A stretch of 64,000 bases of DNA from Bimuria novae-zelandiae CBS 107.79. Its lineage: Eukaryota > Ascomycota > Dothideomycetes > Pleosporales > Didymosphaeriaceae. The DNA lies in assembly GCA_010015655.1 (NCBI GenBank), contig ML976699.1:527038-591037 (forward strand), written 5' to 3'. A program made the translations under genes and the position numbers. Of this stretch, positions 23,401 through 34,086 are shown one piece after another; within the stretch, counting starts at the first letter, position 1; the number at the start of each line of letters is the position of its first letter. Under the pieces are notes generated by a model. That model saw nothing but the letters and a program-made list of their open reading frames with translations. It did not search any database and was not told the DNA's origin.

Positions 23401-24004
23401 GNNNNNNNNNNNNNNNNNNNNNNNNNNNNNNNNNNNNNNNNGGGGCCACGAGGTGATTGTGAAGCTGCTGCTCGAGAAGGGCGCCGAGGTCAACGCGCAG
23501 GGTGGACGGTACGGCAACGCACTCCAGGCGGCTTCATATGGAGGCCACGAGGCGACTGTGAAGCTGCTGCTCGAGAAAGGCGCCGACGTCAACACGCAGG
23601 TTGAAATCTACGGCAACGCACTCTACACGGCTTCAGAAGGAGGCTACGAGGTAATTGTGAAGCTGCTGCTCGAGAAGGGCGCCGAGGTCAACGCGCAGGG
23701 TGGAGACTACGGCAACGCACTCTACGCGGCTTCATCAGGAGGCCACGAGGCGATTGTGAAGCTGCTGCTCGAAAAAGGCGCCGAGGTCAACGCGCAGGGT
23801 GGATTATATGGCAACGCACTCCAGGCGGCTTCAGAAGGGGGCTACGAGGTGATTGTGAAGCTGCTGCTCGAGAAAGGCGCCGAGGTCAACGCGCAGGGTG
23901 GAATGTACGGTAACACGCTCCAGGCAGCTTTAGAAGGAGGCCACGGGCAGGTGCTCAAGATGCCATTCGATGCAGGTGTGCAAGAAGTTCAGGAAGATTA
24001 TTAG
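20446..24004 (+). CDS. HeLo-like / NACHT / ankyrin-repeat NLR protein
   Basis: Exons 20446-20855, 20902-22552 and 22692-24004, interrupted by an N-gap, give about 1120 residues. The N-terminus (MDPLSVAASIIAVLQLSAKV and LGYLNDVKDASKDR) resembles the fungal HeLo-like domain, a cell-death effector type. A NACHT NTPase follows with Walker A GIPGAGKT (226-233) and Walker B VYVVIDALDEC (324-334). The C-terminal part is an ankyrin array of 33-residue units, several almost identical. Such fungal NLRs are thought to sense non-self or pathogen signals and trigger incompatibility-like cell death; here that is inference from domains only. The second intron (22553-22691) is my model. It splices GVLI-proximal NLRG to WVEQVFPESP and fits frame and phase. 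If the gap is 35 bp instead of the 40 N shown, the frame is open to the stop at 24002-24004. Confidence 0.82.
23007..24001 (+). repeat. Tandem 99-bp ankyrin-coding repeats with 4-unit higher-order period
   Basis: Units start at about 23007, 23106, 23205, 23304, (23403, in the gap), 23507, 23606, 23705, 23804 and 23903. Each encodes xYGNALQAAS..GH..TVKLLLEKGAEVNAQGG. The units starting with Arg, Ile and Asp occur twice in the same order, four units apart, and both Arg units end in NTQV[KE]. This indicates duplication of a 396-bp block. Confidence 0.9.
23402..23441. other. Assembly gap (40 N) inside the ankyrin array
   Basis: Forty N's fall inside one repeat unit. Comparison with neighbouring units shows 35 bp are needed to complete that unit and keep frame, so 40 is probably a nominal gap size. 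Extra collapsed units (35 + 99n bp) cannot be excluded. Confidence 0.9.
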
Positions 24005-24791
24005 TGCATAGTGGGACACAGAATAGGGTAACGTTAGAAAAGGGCTGTAACTACACGGGACCATAAGCAAAGCGATAAGTTAAGTAACGTTACGCTTAAG
24101 TAATCACGACCGCTTTCCTTACAAGAGCTCGCTAAAGTATACGCCAAGAGACCCCATAGATTACCCCCTACGGATAAACTCGGACAACATGTTTGCACGC
24201 GCTAAATGTTACTATAAGTTTAGTATAGCTTCTTTATCAGGAGCCGTATTCTATAAGACTCCCGAAATTTCATGGAGAATTCGCGGCGACAGCTGAGCAG
24301 GGGTTAGTAGTGGGAATGGCGTCCGAGACTGCAAACAGAACGCTCAACAGTATACTTAAAGGTGTTGTAATTTTCACTTTGTAGATTGAATTTAGGGATA
24401 GGCATAGGTAAAGAAGATACTTTACTTAAAGATAATCAAATATAGTCACGTTGCAGAAAGATGTGCTGTTCGAAGCTCGGTTCATCTCGACGAAGGGTGT
24501 TTTTCGACCAATAGTGATGGACGTTACACATCTCGTTTTGGCCACCATGACTGTTTTATCTCTTGCCTCGACGCACTCGTCCTAACTGGTATTTTGGGAA
24601 AGCTCCATCCCGTTGGCACCTTGCCTGGAACGTTTCTGCCATTTTGCTTTCTCGAGTTGTTCGAACCGTAGTGTGATGCCAAATTCTGTGACCTTCGGTG
24701 CCGGTGAATGATACGCGGAATGTACGGGCAACATCCAACGACAATGACAATACCCAGCTCGCCCTCGCTATAACGGCATTAGTCAAGAACA
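24005..24791. other. Region downstream of NLR
   Basis: About 550-790 bp with no recognised gene. On the minus strand, 24556-24791 may be the frameshifted end of the neighbouring membrane-protein gene. The first part is moderately AT-rich without identifiable repeats. Confidence 0.4.
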
Positions 24792-25619
24792 TCAAAACCT
24801 CGCTCTGCGTACGCACCAAATAAGCCCCGTCTGCATTAGCAACCACGTCGAATCCGGGCGCTCAAGAATAAGCACCCGGTAATATAGCCCAATCAAGCCA
24901 ACTGCCACCGCCAACGCTCCTGCCGCAAAGACAGCCAATATCGAGATCTTCTTTTTGACATCCATCTTGAGCTTCCACACAGCCCATACCGGCACCAGAA
25001 ACGCTTCAACATCTGACAGTACATTCAAACCTCCAATCGCCACGTTCAGCCGATTGCTATCCATGCATCTTCCTTCCACGGTCGGATTCCATATCCTCTC
25101 TCGCGGCAAGCATGTAAACACGTACAGGAACAAGAAGATGGTGTAGGCTACCGCGTTCAGCACCACACTAACCGTGATAACCCAATACACCTCATCCTGG
25201 ATTCTCGGGGACGTGAATATTCTCTTGAACTGCATAAACACAGTAGCTTTCGCGAAGCCACCTGATATAGTGTAGCACATGAAGATGTAGTTGTAGCGCC
25301 TTGAGCCTTCGATGAGGACGGAGACAGGCACGTCCCACATATGGCTCGCGATGCCTTCGACGGTGTTGATGCATAGTAGAATTGCTTGTGCGATGAGTGC
25401 ACCCCATGCGCCGTAGGAGAAGTAGTCTTCGGCACGGAGCTGGCGCGAATAGAGGTTTTCGTAAAATCGGATGAGGATGAAGAGAAGTGTGACAATCTGG
25501 ACAATGGCTGTTGCGACGACGACTTCATTGAGAAGGCTAGGAGGATCCATGAAATTTGGTTGTACTCCTGGTGGAGGTGGGCCTGATGGTACAGTATTGA
25601 GATCTATACTGGAGTTCAT
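24792..25619 (-). CDS. Fungal rhodopsin-domain integral membrane protein (Pth11-related type)
   Basis: ATG 25619 (MNSSIDLNTVPSGPPPPG) is preferred over an upstream Met because it leads straight into the usual Pro-rich extracellular tail. Six to seven hydrophobic segments follow in the order of the fungal rhodopsin-like domain family. Family landmarks are RAEDYFSYGAWGAL, HMWDVP, a Cys pair (FTCLPRERIW and EGRCMD) and LPV/W..KKISILAVFAAG before the last segments. Members are often linked to surface sensing, but ligands are unknown. The frame stops soon after DSTWLLMQTGLIWC. The expected last helix seems to continue in another frame (SEVLMFLTNAVIARASW), so the C-terminus is either frameshifted or contains an intron I cannot place. 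No downstream cytoplasmic tail is visible. Confidence 0.7.
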   Translation of the reverse strand: MNSSIDLNTVPSGPPPPGVQPNFMDPPSLLNEVVVATAIVQIVTLLFILIRFYENLYSRQLRAEDYFSYGAWGALIAQAILLCINTVEGIASHMWDVPVSVLIEGSRRYNYIFMCYTISGGFAKATVFMQFKRIFTSPRIQDEVYWVITVSVVLNAVAYTIFLFLYVFTCLPRERIWNPTVEGRCMDSNRLNVAIGGLNVLSDVEAFLVPVWAVWKLKMDVKKKISILAVFAAGALAVAVGLIGLYYRVLILERPDSTWLLMQTGLIWCVRRARF

Positions 25620-26409
25620 CGTCGTTAAGACGCACGGCCCTACTATCGAGGTCAATAGGGGACGGACAAAGACGCGAAGGGCGCCATTTAAGTCTTCGCA
25701 ACCTGTAGTAGAATCCAGAATCAATGGCAGTGAAAGCGAGATCGAATGTTCGTATGCGGGGGCGCGTAATGTTGGACAAAGAGAATGGCAAACTTCGGTT
25801 GTGTGGTGGCGGCAGCTCCGCTACCCGGGCAACAAAGGAAGTCACTGGAGGACTCCCTATCTGCTTCGGGGTGATCAAATACCCAGCAGCGCTTTTTGAT
25901 GCAGTGTTGATTGGCATCTCGCAGCAGTGGGAAACAGACGATGATGATATATTCGCGCGGGCTGCTGTTCGAAACAGTGAACAATCGATTTACAAAAATA
26001 GCAACCCCTGTAAGCCAGCGAAACTTACGTCGGACCTTGGGAGGCTACCGATGGTACAAAAATAAAGATTCTTAATGGAGTGGAATTGGTGATCTCTAGC
26101 CTGGCAAGAACGGTGTGTGATCGCTACAGTTTTGAAGTTCCTTGCTTGCCTCCAAGTTAACCCAGCCCCCCCGCTAAAGCTCTCGCGGCACAGTCGGCAG
26201 TTCGCCGCAGAACGCTTTTTAATCACTGGACATGTCGTACTGTAGCAGGCCATAGGATAATTAACATATCCGAAGACGTCATAGTAAGGAAGTTTGGATG
26301 CTTAATCGTCACAGGACTGCACGTAACAGTGCTTCACATCCTTCCCAGCATCGATCAATTTGCCCAGCGCGCCCACGTATGTCTTCCTCAACCGCATAAC
26401 AAGCCTTTG
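25620..26409. other. Intergenic region upstream of the membrane-protein gene
   Basis: About 790 bp between the 5' end of the membrane-protein gene and the 3' end of the phospholipase C gene. No gene, repeat or RNA signature seen. Confidence 0.45.
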
Positions 26410-28257
26410 CTATAGATTCTCGAACTCGAACTTGACCAGCAAGGTACATATAGTTTCGTGACCCTTGAGATCTAGCTAGAACAGTGTAAACAAATTAGCT
26501 TCTGAGATGAAGGCAATGTGAAGGGGTCCGAAACGTCCTGACTACGTACCATGCGTATGAAGGTCCAGCCCTGGGTAATATACATTAGTCGCACTGCCCC
26601 TACACAGAATAACGGGTTGCGCGAAAATGAGTCGTCGCTTTTGATCAGCAGACGCAAGAAAACGAGTTCGTTGTCGTCGTACTCCCACTCCAGAACTTCC
26701 TTCCAGAATGGATCCGTTGGTGGTGGGTTCTCCTTGTGGAGAAATCCAGTAAGCTTGTGGGGCTTATAAGGTTGAGTCTTGCGCTTCTGGGGCTGGTTGT
26801 TTAGATCGCTTGGGTGAACAAGTGTACACGTAAGATACGGTTTGATCTCATCGTCGCGACCTTCAGGTAGAGGGACATCTGTTGCGCCAGCAACATGCAG
26901 TCTCAACCTCTTCCTTAAACCAGTATTGAGATTTCCATCTCCTCCCAATCGTAGAGGTGCGGGCTTCAATACGTAACCGCCCGATCCGGCAAACAGGGCT
27001 TCGTTCAGCTGCGCGCTCGCGCCGAACGTTTGCCAGTTTAAAGCACAGATTTGCGCCCCGATGCCCTAAGCAGAGTCAATACAGAATAGTAGACGAGAAC
27101 CTTAAATATTCACTACTTACCCAAAATGGCACAGGTGCAAGGTTCCTGGACGATATGCGCGTGCCTTTGGGGAAGACACGCATCAAGTGCCGAGAATTAT
27201 GCACAGCGATTTTAGCACTGTTTACTGGCATGTGCGCCTTCAAACCGGTCTCGGATACATTGATCAGATGATGATGAGGGGCATTCTCCAATACACTCTC
27301 GTACCAGGAGTTGTTCACCGGCTTAACGGACTGCGCATACACACCGAGCTCAGCGAGCTCTGGAATGATACCTCCAGCGTTGGTTGTTTTCTTTTTCTCC
27401 AGGTACTGCTGATGTGCGATTCGCTGCTCCTCGTCCTCGGATGATGCGCTGCTAGAGTCACTATTCTCTTCGTTTGGCAGGTGGTATTCCACGATTACTA
27501 CGACCTTGTTTCCAAGCTCGGCAAGAGTAACGTGTTCGCCTCCACCTTCTTGTTCGCGAGTGCCCTTTTCGCGGATATCTTTGCTCAGAAGACGGTCTTC
27601 GAGGACTTCTTTCATAATCTGTACCAATCGGACCTGGCCCTGAGCGCTGCAGTGGTTTTCGAGCGAGATGATAATGGGCGCCGCATTGCGCTCATCACGA
27701 GCTTCCTTGTCCACAACATCACGAATGACCTCGCAGACCTTCCGGAATGGGATGTTAGACACCAATGTATACCCATGCGTGACTTTGGGTTCGTTTTTGT
27801 CTTCATCCCCATCCCATGCGTCGATCTCGACACAGCGAGAACCGGTGTACAGAGCGATTTCGTACGCCGATGCATGACTTTCTCCATAGAGCTGATGGGC
27901 CATTAGATAGGTATTGTGGCTTGAGCTGATGAAGTAGTCCGGCAACGGATGTCCTCGATGGAGAACTTCGGCCGGCACATGAATGTGGGGTCTGTCGAGA
28001 TACTCCCGAAGAGCTGGAGTTGGTTCATCGTGATCGATTCCAGCTTCCTCTTCGGATAGCACCCCTTCCTTCGCTAGGAAGGACTTCAATGCGCGGCTGA
28101 CTTTGAGCTGGTTCTTGGTGATGGCGGACTGGCGGGATGCATGGCCACCACCGGCCACCGTCTGCTTATCAATGACCTCGCCCTTATCTTCATCGTCGAC
28201 ATCCGATCGCTTAGAGAAGAGGTTGAGCTTAGCGATACCAGATACTAGGTCGGACAT
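26410..28257 (-). CDS. Phosphoinositide-specific phospholipase C (delta-like, no PH domain)
   Basis: Exons 28257-27121, 27065-26550 and 26475-26410, with 55- and 74-bp introns, give 572 residues. It should hydrolyse PIP2 to IP3 and diacylglycerol at the plasma membrane. The X box carries the catalytic pattern: His114 in SSSHNTY, Glu144 and Asp146 in CVEIDAWDGD, His161 in VTHGYTL and Glu200 in IISLENHCS. An acidic linker (DSSSASSEDEEQ) separates it from a Y box that includes NSAKIAVHNSRHLMRVFPKG. A C2 domain follows (RLRLHVAGATDVPLP to the end), completed by the last 22-residue exon LDLKGHETICTLLVKFEFE. The short N-terminus has no PH domain, which is common in fungal PLCs. Diverges from the PAL gene across a 1.06-kb promoter region. 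Confidence 0.93.
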
Positions 28258-29320
28258 GGTTTAAGGATACGGAGCAGTAGATCGGCTCTCGCGTGAAGTG
28301 GATAGCTGGCTATGCACTACTACGTTAGCAATCGGAGTTTAGCGCTTGCATTATCTATCCTAGGATTACTTACTACGTTTTTTTGCTAGAAATCCTAGCC
28401 TTTATGGCCTTACACGAGAGGTCGGATAGGTTGTGTTCCAGCAGATGCGGGCGATGACGTTCGATAGGCACTGTAGGTGGGGCTGAACCATCGGACCTAA
28501 GCCCGCGCTAAGCTTAATATAGAAACCCGCGATCATCAACAATTCCGATGCTTTGCCCTTTCTCTCTCGCGTAAAGCTAAGAGTTGGCTATAAGGACTAG
28601 AATAAATAGCTTGTGTGTTACCCCAGGCTGAGTAATACAACAGCCAACTTTTAGCTGTACGCGAGAGCCTCTCTAGCATATTTTCTTGGTGTCCAATCCT
28701 CCAAATTCGGTTGTGCGGCTCAAGGAGCACCAAACCCGTGTCGCGATCCAGCTTGACTAAATCACCTGCGCGTCACGACGGGGAGAGCTAACCTCACCCT
28801 TTTAATTCTCGGATCGACCCATCCCTTGAGGTGATCTCGCGTCCCTGATTTAAAGTGCGGGTCTATCTTGCATATTATGCGGAAAGCTCCACACTTGATC
28901 ATCCGCTAATACTTTCACGATGGTGGCACGAAGGCTAGTCTTTATTGATGGCGGGCGCATAAAATAGGAGGCACTGTTGCCAGCTCACCGCGCCTGGGCA
29001 AGCGCTGACGCCACGTGAGCCAAGATAGTTTTCTTTTACTTTTTGACAGAGGTACGTGCGCCCACATATACTCATTACGACTAGTGAAGATATTGACTCC
29101 TCGATCCTTTTCAACAGTGTGCGCTGCTGCGTTAAGCACCAATTACCTGTCAACTCGCACCTGCTCCTTCGGCCATCCCCTCCCTCGGGTTCCGACACTC
29201 TAGTAAACGAGTGAGATTTACATATAGAGACCCAATCAAATATTCAATCGCCGCATTCGCACCACGACCACAGGAGATTCGTCTGTCGAAATCGGGTCTC
29301 TACCACACTATTGATGCAGC
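28258..29320. other. Divergent promoter region (PLC / PAL) with a hairpin element
   Basis: About 1.06 kb between two divergent starts. It holds a MITE-like inverted repeat at 28564-28667, listed separately. The 170 bp before 29321 are pyrimidine-rich, as expected for a fungal leader. No other feature recognised. Confidence 0.5.
28564..28667. repeat. MITE-like inverted repeat in the PLC-PAL promoter
   Basis: Arms 28564-28589 (CTCTCGCGTAAAGCTAAGAG...) and 28642-28667 are inverted copies matching at about 22-24 of 26 positions. They are separated by a 52-bp loop. A non-autonomous transposon remnant is the simplest reading; no clear target duplication was found. A regulatory hairpin is the alternative. 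Confidence 0.6.
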
Positions 29321-31526
29321 ATGGCTCCAAAGCATGCTGACCTCGTGCTAGCGCAATGGGAGGCGACAAAGCAGCATTCCTCGCCAGTAATAATTGATGG
29401 CCAAACGTTGTACTTGGCGACGACAGCTCTAATAGGTAGACGTGGAGGTCATGTCAGCCTATCAGAGGCTCGAAACGTCCTGGACAGGATCGATGCGTGC
29501 GTTGCGGTACTCAACCACCAATTGCAGGAAGGCAAGACCGTATACGGTGAGATGATACCATACGACTGAACTGTTTCCTAACAAAGCTCATGACCAATCA
29601 GGAGTGAACACTGGATATGGAGGCTCTGCCGACGTCCGATGTAGCTTTGGGGAAATGTACAAGCTACAGCAAGCATTCATACAGCACCTCAATTGCGGGG
29701 TTATTCCCATCTCGCCTGTGCCAGCCAGTGATCAGCTCGCACACTCGGCTTCGTTGAAACAAGAATGGGTGCGCGCTGCGATGCTTATCCGTGCCAACAC
29801 GGTTGCGCGCGGACATTCTTGCGTCCGCTCCTCTACGATCAGGACTCTTCTAGAACTCTTGAGTCACGATATTCTTCCTGTCATACCTACCCGCGGAAGT
29901 ATATCAGCATCAGGGGATCTGTCACCACTATCCTACGTCGCGGGCATGCTGGAAGGCAACCCCGCCATTTACTGCTGGTCGGGCCCGCCCAACAACCGTC
30001 AAATCATTCCAGCTTCTCAGGCGTTATCGTCAATAGGCATCAAGCCTACCGTTTTTGAACCGAAAGAGGCTTTGGGCCTCGTCAATGGAACCGCAATCTC
30101 AGCAGCAGCCGCGAGCTTGACTCTGGCTTCGATGAATAACATCCTTTCTCTTAGTCAGCTCTTGACTGCTATGAACGTGGAGGCTGTTCTTGGCACGGCT
30201 ACCTCCTTTGCACCGTTCATATCGGATATTCGACCTCACCCCGGTCAAGCACAGGTCGCGTCTACCATCTTCGGTGCTCTGGAAGGCTCAAAGCTGGCTA
30301 CGGGTCTCCTTGAGAGCCACACTCACACCCTCTTTCAGGATCGATATTCGCTGCGCACCGTACCTCAATGGTTAGGTCCGTTTGTTGAAGACATACTCCT
30401 TGCCAATGAGCAATTGAAGATGGAACTGAATAGCACCACTGACAATCCACTCATCGACGCCAGCACGGGCGACATTTACCACGGAGGCAACTTTCAAGCC
30501 GTGTCAGTGACCTCCGCGATGGAAAAATGTCGCCTAGCAGCGCAAGCGATCGGAAGAATGCTTTTTTACCAATTCACCGAGATGACAGACCCTACCAAGA
30601 ATCGCGGACTACCTCCGAACCTGTGCGTGGACGAACCAAGCACGAGCTTCACTTTCAAAGGAGTCGACACGAACATGGCGGGATACATCTCGGAGCTTTC
30701 CTTCCTGGCCAATCCGGTACATAATCACGTTGTCAGTGCGGAGATGGGCAACCAGGCGCTGAACTCCTTGGCGTTGATAAGCGCGCGGTACACAGATACC
30801 ACAGTGGACATTCTGTCGATCATGTGCGCGTGTACGCTGTACGGGACTTGCCAAGCCTTGGACCTCCGCGCCATGAACCGCATCTTCGAATCGAAGCTGA
30901 AGATAGCGGTCAATGACAGCGTCCTCGACCTCCTTCTCATTATTGGCGTCGGCGAGGACTGGCATCGAAAAGCCCAAAACGATGTCTGGCAATTCGTGGC
31001 CAACCAGTTGATCAAAACGACTACGTTAGACTCCAAGGACCGCTTCGCTCAGATAATGAAAGGTGCAAAGGCGCCGCTACTGTCTGTTCTTGAAGAATCT
31101 CACGCCAGCTCGGACGGTCTCTTACAGCACCTGAGCACTTGGACGACCAAGAACATCATCACGAGTCTCCGGCTCTTCAACGAGACTAGGCAGGAGTACA
31201 TCAAGTCGGGCGATGCAAGCGAGCTTCTCGGACGGGCTTCAAAGCGGTTGTATCACTTCGTCAGGAAAGAACTGAAGGTGCCGATGCACAAGGGTGTCGT
31301 GGATCATCCGATGTACCGGGCATCAGGCGATCCGAGCAATGTTTTCGAAAGGGTTGAAGACCCAGCTATGAAACGCACCATTGGGCACTGGATCAGCGTG
31401 ATAAACGAGGCGGTCAAGGACGAGACGATAATGGAAGTCGTGGTTGAATGTCTGAAGGAAGGCATGAATGCGGAACCGGAGCTGATGCCGCAGCACCCTA
31501 ATGGGGTGAGTAATGGGGTGCATTGA
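29321..31526 (+). CDS. PAL: Phenylalanine ammonia-lyase
   Basis: Two exons (29321-29546 and 29602-31526) joined by a 55-bp intron give 716 residues, the normal length of fungal PAL. The enzyme removes ammonia from L-phenylalanine to give trans-cinnamate using the self-formed MIO cofactor. The MIO triad is Ala178-Ser179-Gly180 in SISASGDLSPLSYVAG. Other family landmarks are the catalytic Tyr81 in NTGYGGSAD, LVNGTAIS, QDRYSLRT, NSTTDNPLID and NPVHNHVVSAEMGNQALNS. A His in the FIQHLNCGV segment may occupy the substrate-selectivity position, so some tyrosine activity is possible (inference). The intron falls exactly before the conserved NTGYGG motif and restores frame. No targeting signal is visible, so it is probably cytosolic. 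No other phenylpropanoid gene lies nearby. Confidence 0.93.
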
Positions 31527-32489
31527 GGCAGAAGAAGAAGCGCGGAGGGTATGCCTGCGCCCTTCAGATGGGCTAAATGTGCCCCAGGCATGGTGTGCTT
31601 TTTGGGACGAACAGCGTGTTTGGGACATACCCTTTTAGACAGTTGGCTTTTGAGTATTCGTTCGGAAGCGCTTTAGTTAATACAAGACAATTGAAAGTTT
31701 GAAACTAGTCGGTTCGCGGCTTTCGAAGCTCCAAAGTTAAACTGGTCGACTCTCAAATTCTCAATTGATAAAGCTGGCTCGGAGTTGTAGGGTGATTGGC
31801 TGATGTTTTCGCCGGCTAGTCGGCGCACCCCAAGAATATTTGACTGAAGCTTCGCATTGCGCTGAGACGGGCGAATTGTCTTGGATGAAGTTGGTCCGAT
31901 GCTTGTGACGGCACAAGCGTCACGCGTGGTGGAGACTTCTGGACGGGAAGGGTGGAGTTCGCTGTTGCACGGGCCACGTCGCGCTTTCTTGGAAGGATGG
32001 CGGCGGCGCACCTCGTCGCTGCCCCTCGTTGCACTATCATCAAAAACGAAGATAACCACTGCCCGGAAACACGCAGCGAAACATCTTGAGAGCAATGAGG
32101 GCTCCTGCTATGCTCTCCGAAGGCAAACGCCGATTCCGTACCCGTTGACCTGAGGCATTGAACCCCCGCCAAGTGCTTGGCTGGGTGACGAAACACCTCC
32201 AGGTTGCTCCGTTGAAACCCACATTGACCACACACAACCCCCGAGGCTGAGGATCGTCCGCGACGGCCTGCGGGTTTCGACTCCTTGGGACGAGGTTCAA
32301 GTATTTTGGCCACTGTTGCCGAGCTGATCTCAAGCTTTCACTATGGGACCTGACACACTGTCACCACCCTTGAAACTGCTCAGTCCTTCCCCGCGTTTGT
32401 CACAGCTGAAAGCAAAATGAATACACCCCCCAAGTATAAAGATGTGAATGGATATCCAAGAATTTCCCTTTCCCGACTTCTTGCTAAAG
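31527..32489. other. Intergenic region between PAL and the BTB gene
   Basis: About 960 bp: 3' flank of PAL plus the promoter of the BTB gene. Only chance open frames seen. Confidence 0.5.
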
Positions 32490-33670
32490 ATGCCGTTCAT
32501 GAACCCCAAAGGCATGTCTACTCTCGGCCACACTTTTAGGTAAGTATCGCTCTCGGAGGCTACGTGATCGTGCTAATCTTTAACAGGAACTTCGATCAGA
32601 CTATTCTGACCGTCAAGGTCGGAAAGGGCGAATTCCCAGAGTCGTTCAGTTGCCATCGCGAGCTCCTGAGAAGATGCTCGACATACTTCGATCGCGCCCT
32701 TGAGCAGCAGACCTCGTCGCCGTACAAGGGCGGCGAGGCTGGACTCGAGCTTGACGACACGAACCCAGATGTTTTCGATGCGTTCATGATGTGGCTATAT
32801 ACTGGATACATACCACACCATCTGATCGAAGGCGGAAAAGAAGTTCACGCACCCTCGCACTCCATCGATCTGACTGGGAGCATGAATGGCAGCATGAACG
32901 GCAGCGTACATGGCACATCTGAAACCGATGCCAAGGAAGTATCGGACGACGTTGATACAGCCTCGTGGGGCATCTCACTTGACAACGACGACGCCCCAGC
33001 GGAAGAGTCGCAGAACGGAGACGCCCCGCCAGCATCCGACAATGGCGCTGAGAAAGTGCCTGGCGACGCAGAAAGCGAGAAGAGCACACCGGCGCCTCCA
33101 ATCCGCTTGACCGCCGCCGAGAAGCCCGAAGTGCCCAAAGAGACCTTGTGCCCTTGCTGCTCCAGACCATACAAGTGGCGAGGTCTCGAAGGCTTCCTTG
33201 AGCGACGCTTCATCTCTCTCTACGTCTTCGCCCATCGTTACGAGATCCCGAAACTTCGTCACGCCGTCATCCTCGCCTGGCAGAAGAACGACGAGATTCT
33301 TCAGTCGATGCCCGACCACAGCAACGTCATCGAAGCTTACGAAGGCCTTCCCACAGACTCGCCGCTATGCAAATACTTCCTCGACATGTACTGCGTCTAT
33401 TGGGACCCGAAAAAAGACAACGAGCGCATGGTCTCTCTGCGGTCGCAGCTACCGCAAGCATTCCTCTTCGAGCTTGCCACCACCCTTGCCCAGGGTGAGC
33501 GGCCCAAGACGGAGAAAGACTGGTGCGAATGGCATGAGCATGAGGATGAAGCAGCGAAGAAGGCATGCACAGAAGAGATGATGAAGGACCCCGCCGCAGC
33601 GAAAGCTCTCAAGCGCATCCGCGACGTCAAAGGCTGGAAGGGACTCGTCATGAAGAAGGGCAAGAGGTAA
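32490..33670 (+). CDS. BTB/POZ domain protein
   Basis: Exon 32490-32539 joins exon 32587-33670 across a 47-bp intron (GTAAGT..AACAG), giving 377 residues. The joined N-terminus GHTFRNFDQTILTVKVGKG leads into a BTB fold. Its landmarks are SFSCHRELLRRCSTYFDRAL and the later LDDTNPDVFDAFMMWLYTGY (residues about 18-95). BTB domains mediate dimerisation or Cullin-3 binding. Next come a small repeated Ser-Met-Asn-Gly stretch, an acidic low-complexity region (about 120-190) and a CPCC motif. The C-terminal half holds FISLYVFAHRYEIPKLRHAV, the usual BTB-associated helical segment in fungal proteins of this type. The tail is Lys-rich. Specific partner unknown. Confidence 0.88.
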
Positions 33671-34086
33671 AGGCAGCTCGCCCATGAGTGTGATGTATTA
33701 TTGCATAAGCAAGGCGTTTGGGAACGGCAGCAGGTGCTTGGGTAAGACAACGACCACGCTGGTTGGTTGATGCAGGTGTTGTCCAAAACTAGATGAATGG
33801 TATACCCCTTGTTGAGCACTTCATTTCTCGTCGCGTCTCTTCTGCTCTCCTCGGTGATCCCATCATCTCACACACGCCGTCATCGCAAACACGCAAACTC
33901 AGCAGGCTTTTCGATTGCTCCCGTCTGATCCCTATGTACCAGCCTCCACCCTTTACCGCAGTCTAAAGCATACAGTGCCAAAGCAAACACCCACTCATAT
34001 GCAAGAACAAAGACTCACAAGAAATACATCAATGTATGTGGTGTCGCATCAGATACAAACACTTCTACGCTTTTTAAGGTCCCTTG
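33671..34086. other. 3'-3' spacer after the BTB gene
   Basis: About 415 bp between convergent genes with nothing recognised. Confidence 0.45.

Noticed and set aside
23007..24001. Regular repeats that could suggest a CRISPR-like array
   Set aside because: The repeats are contiguous 99-bp coding units without spacers and translate to ankyrin repeats.
31816..32313. 165-codon minus-strand open frame between PAL and BTB genes
   Set aside because: Low-quality composition with no recognisable domain. It overlaps other chance frames and fills a normal promoter interval.
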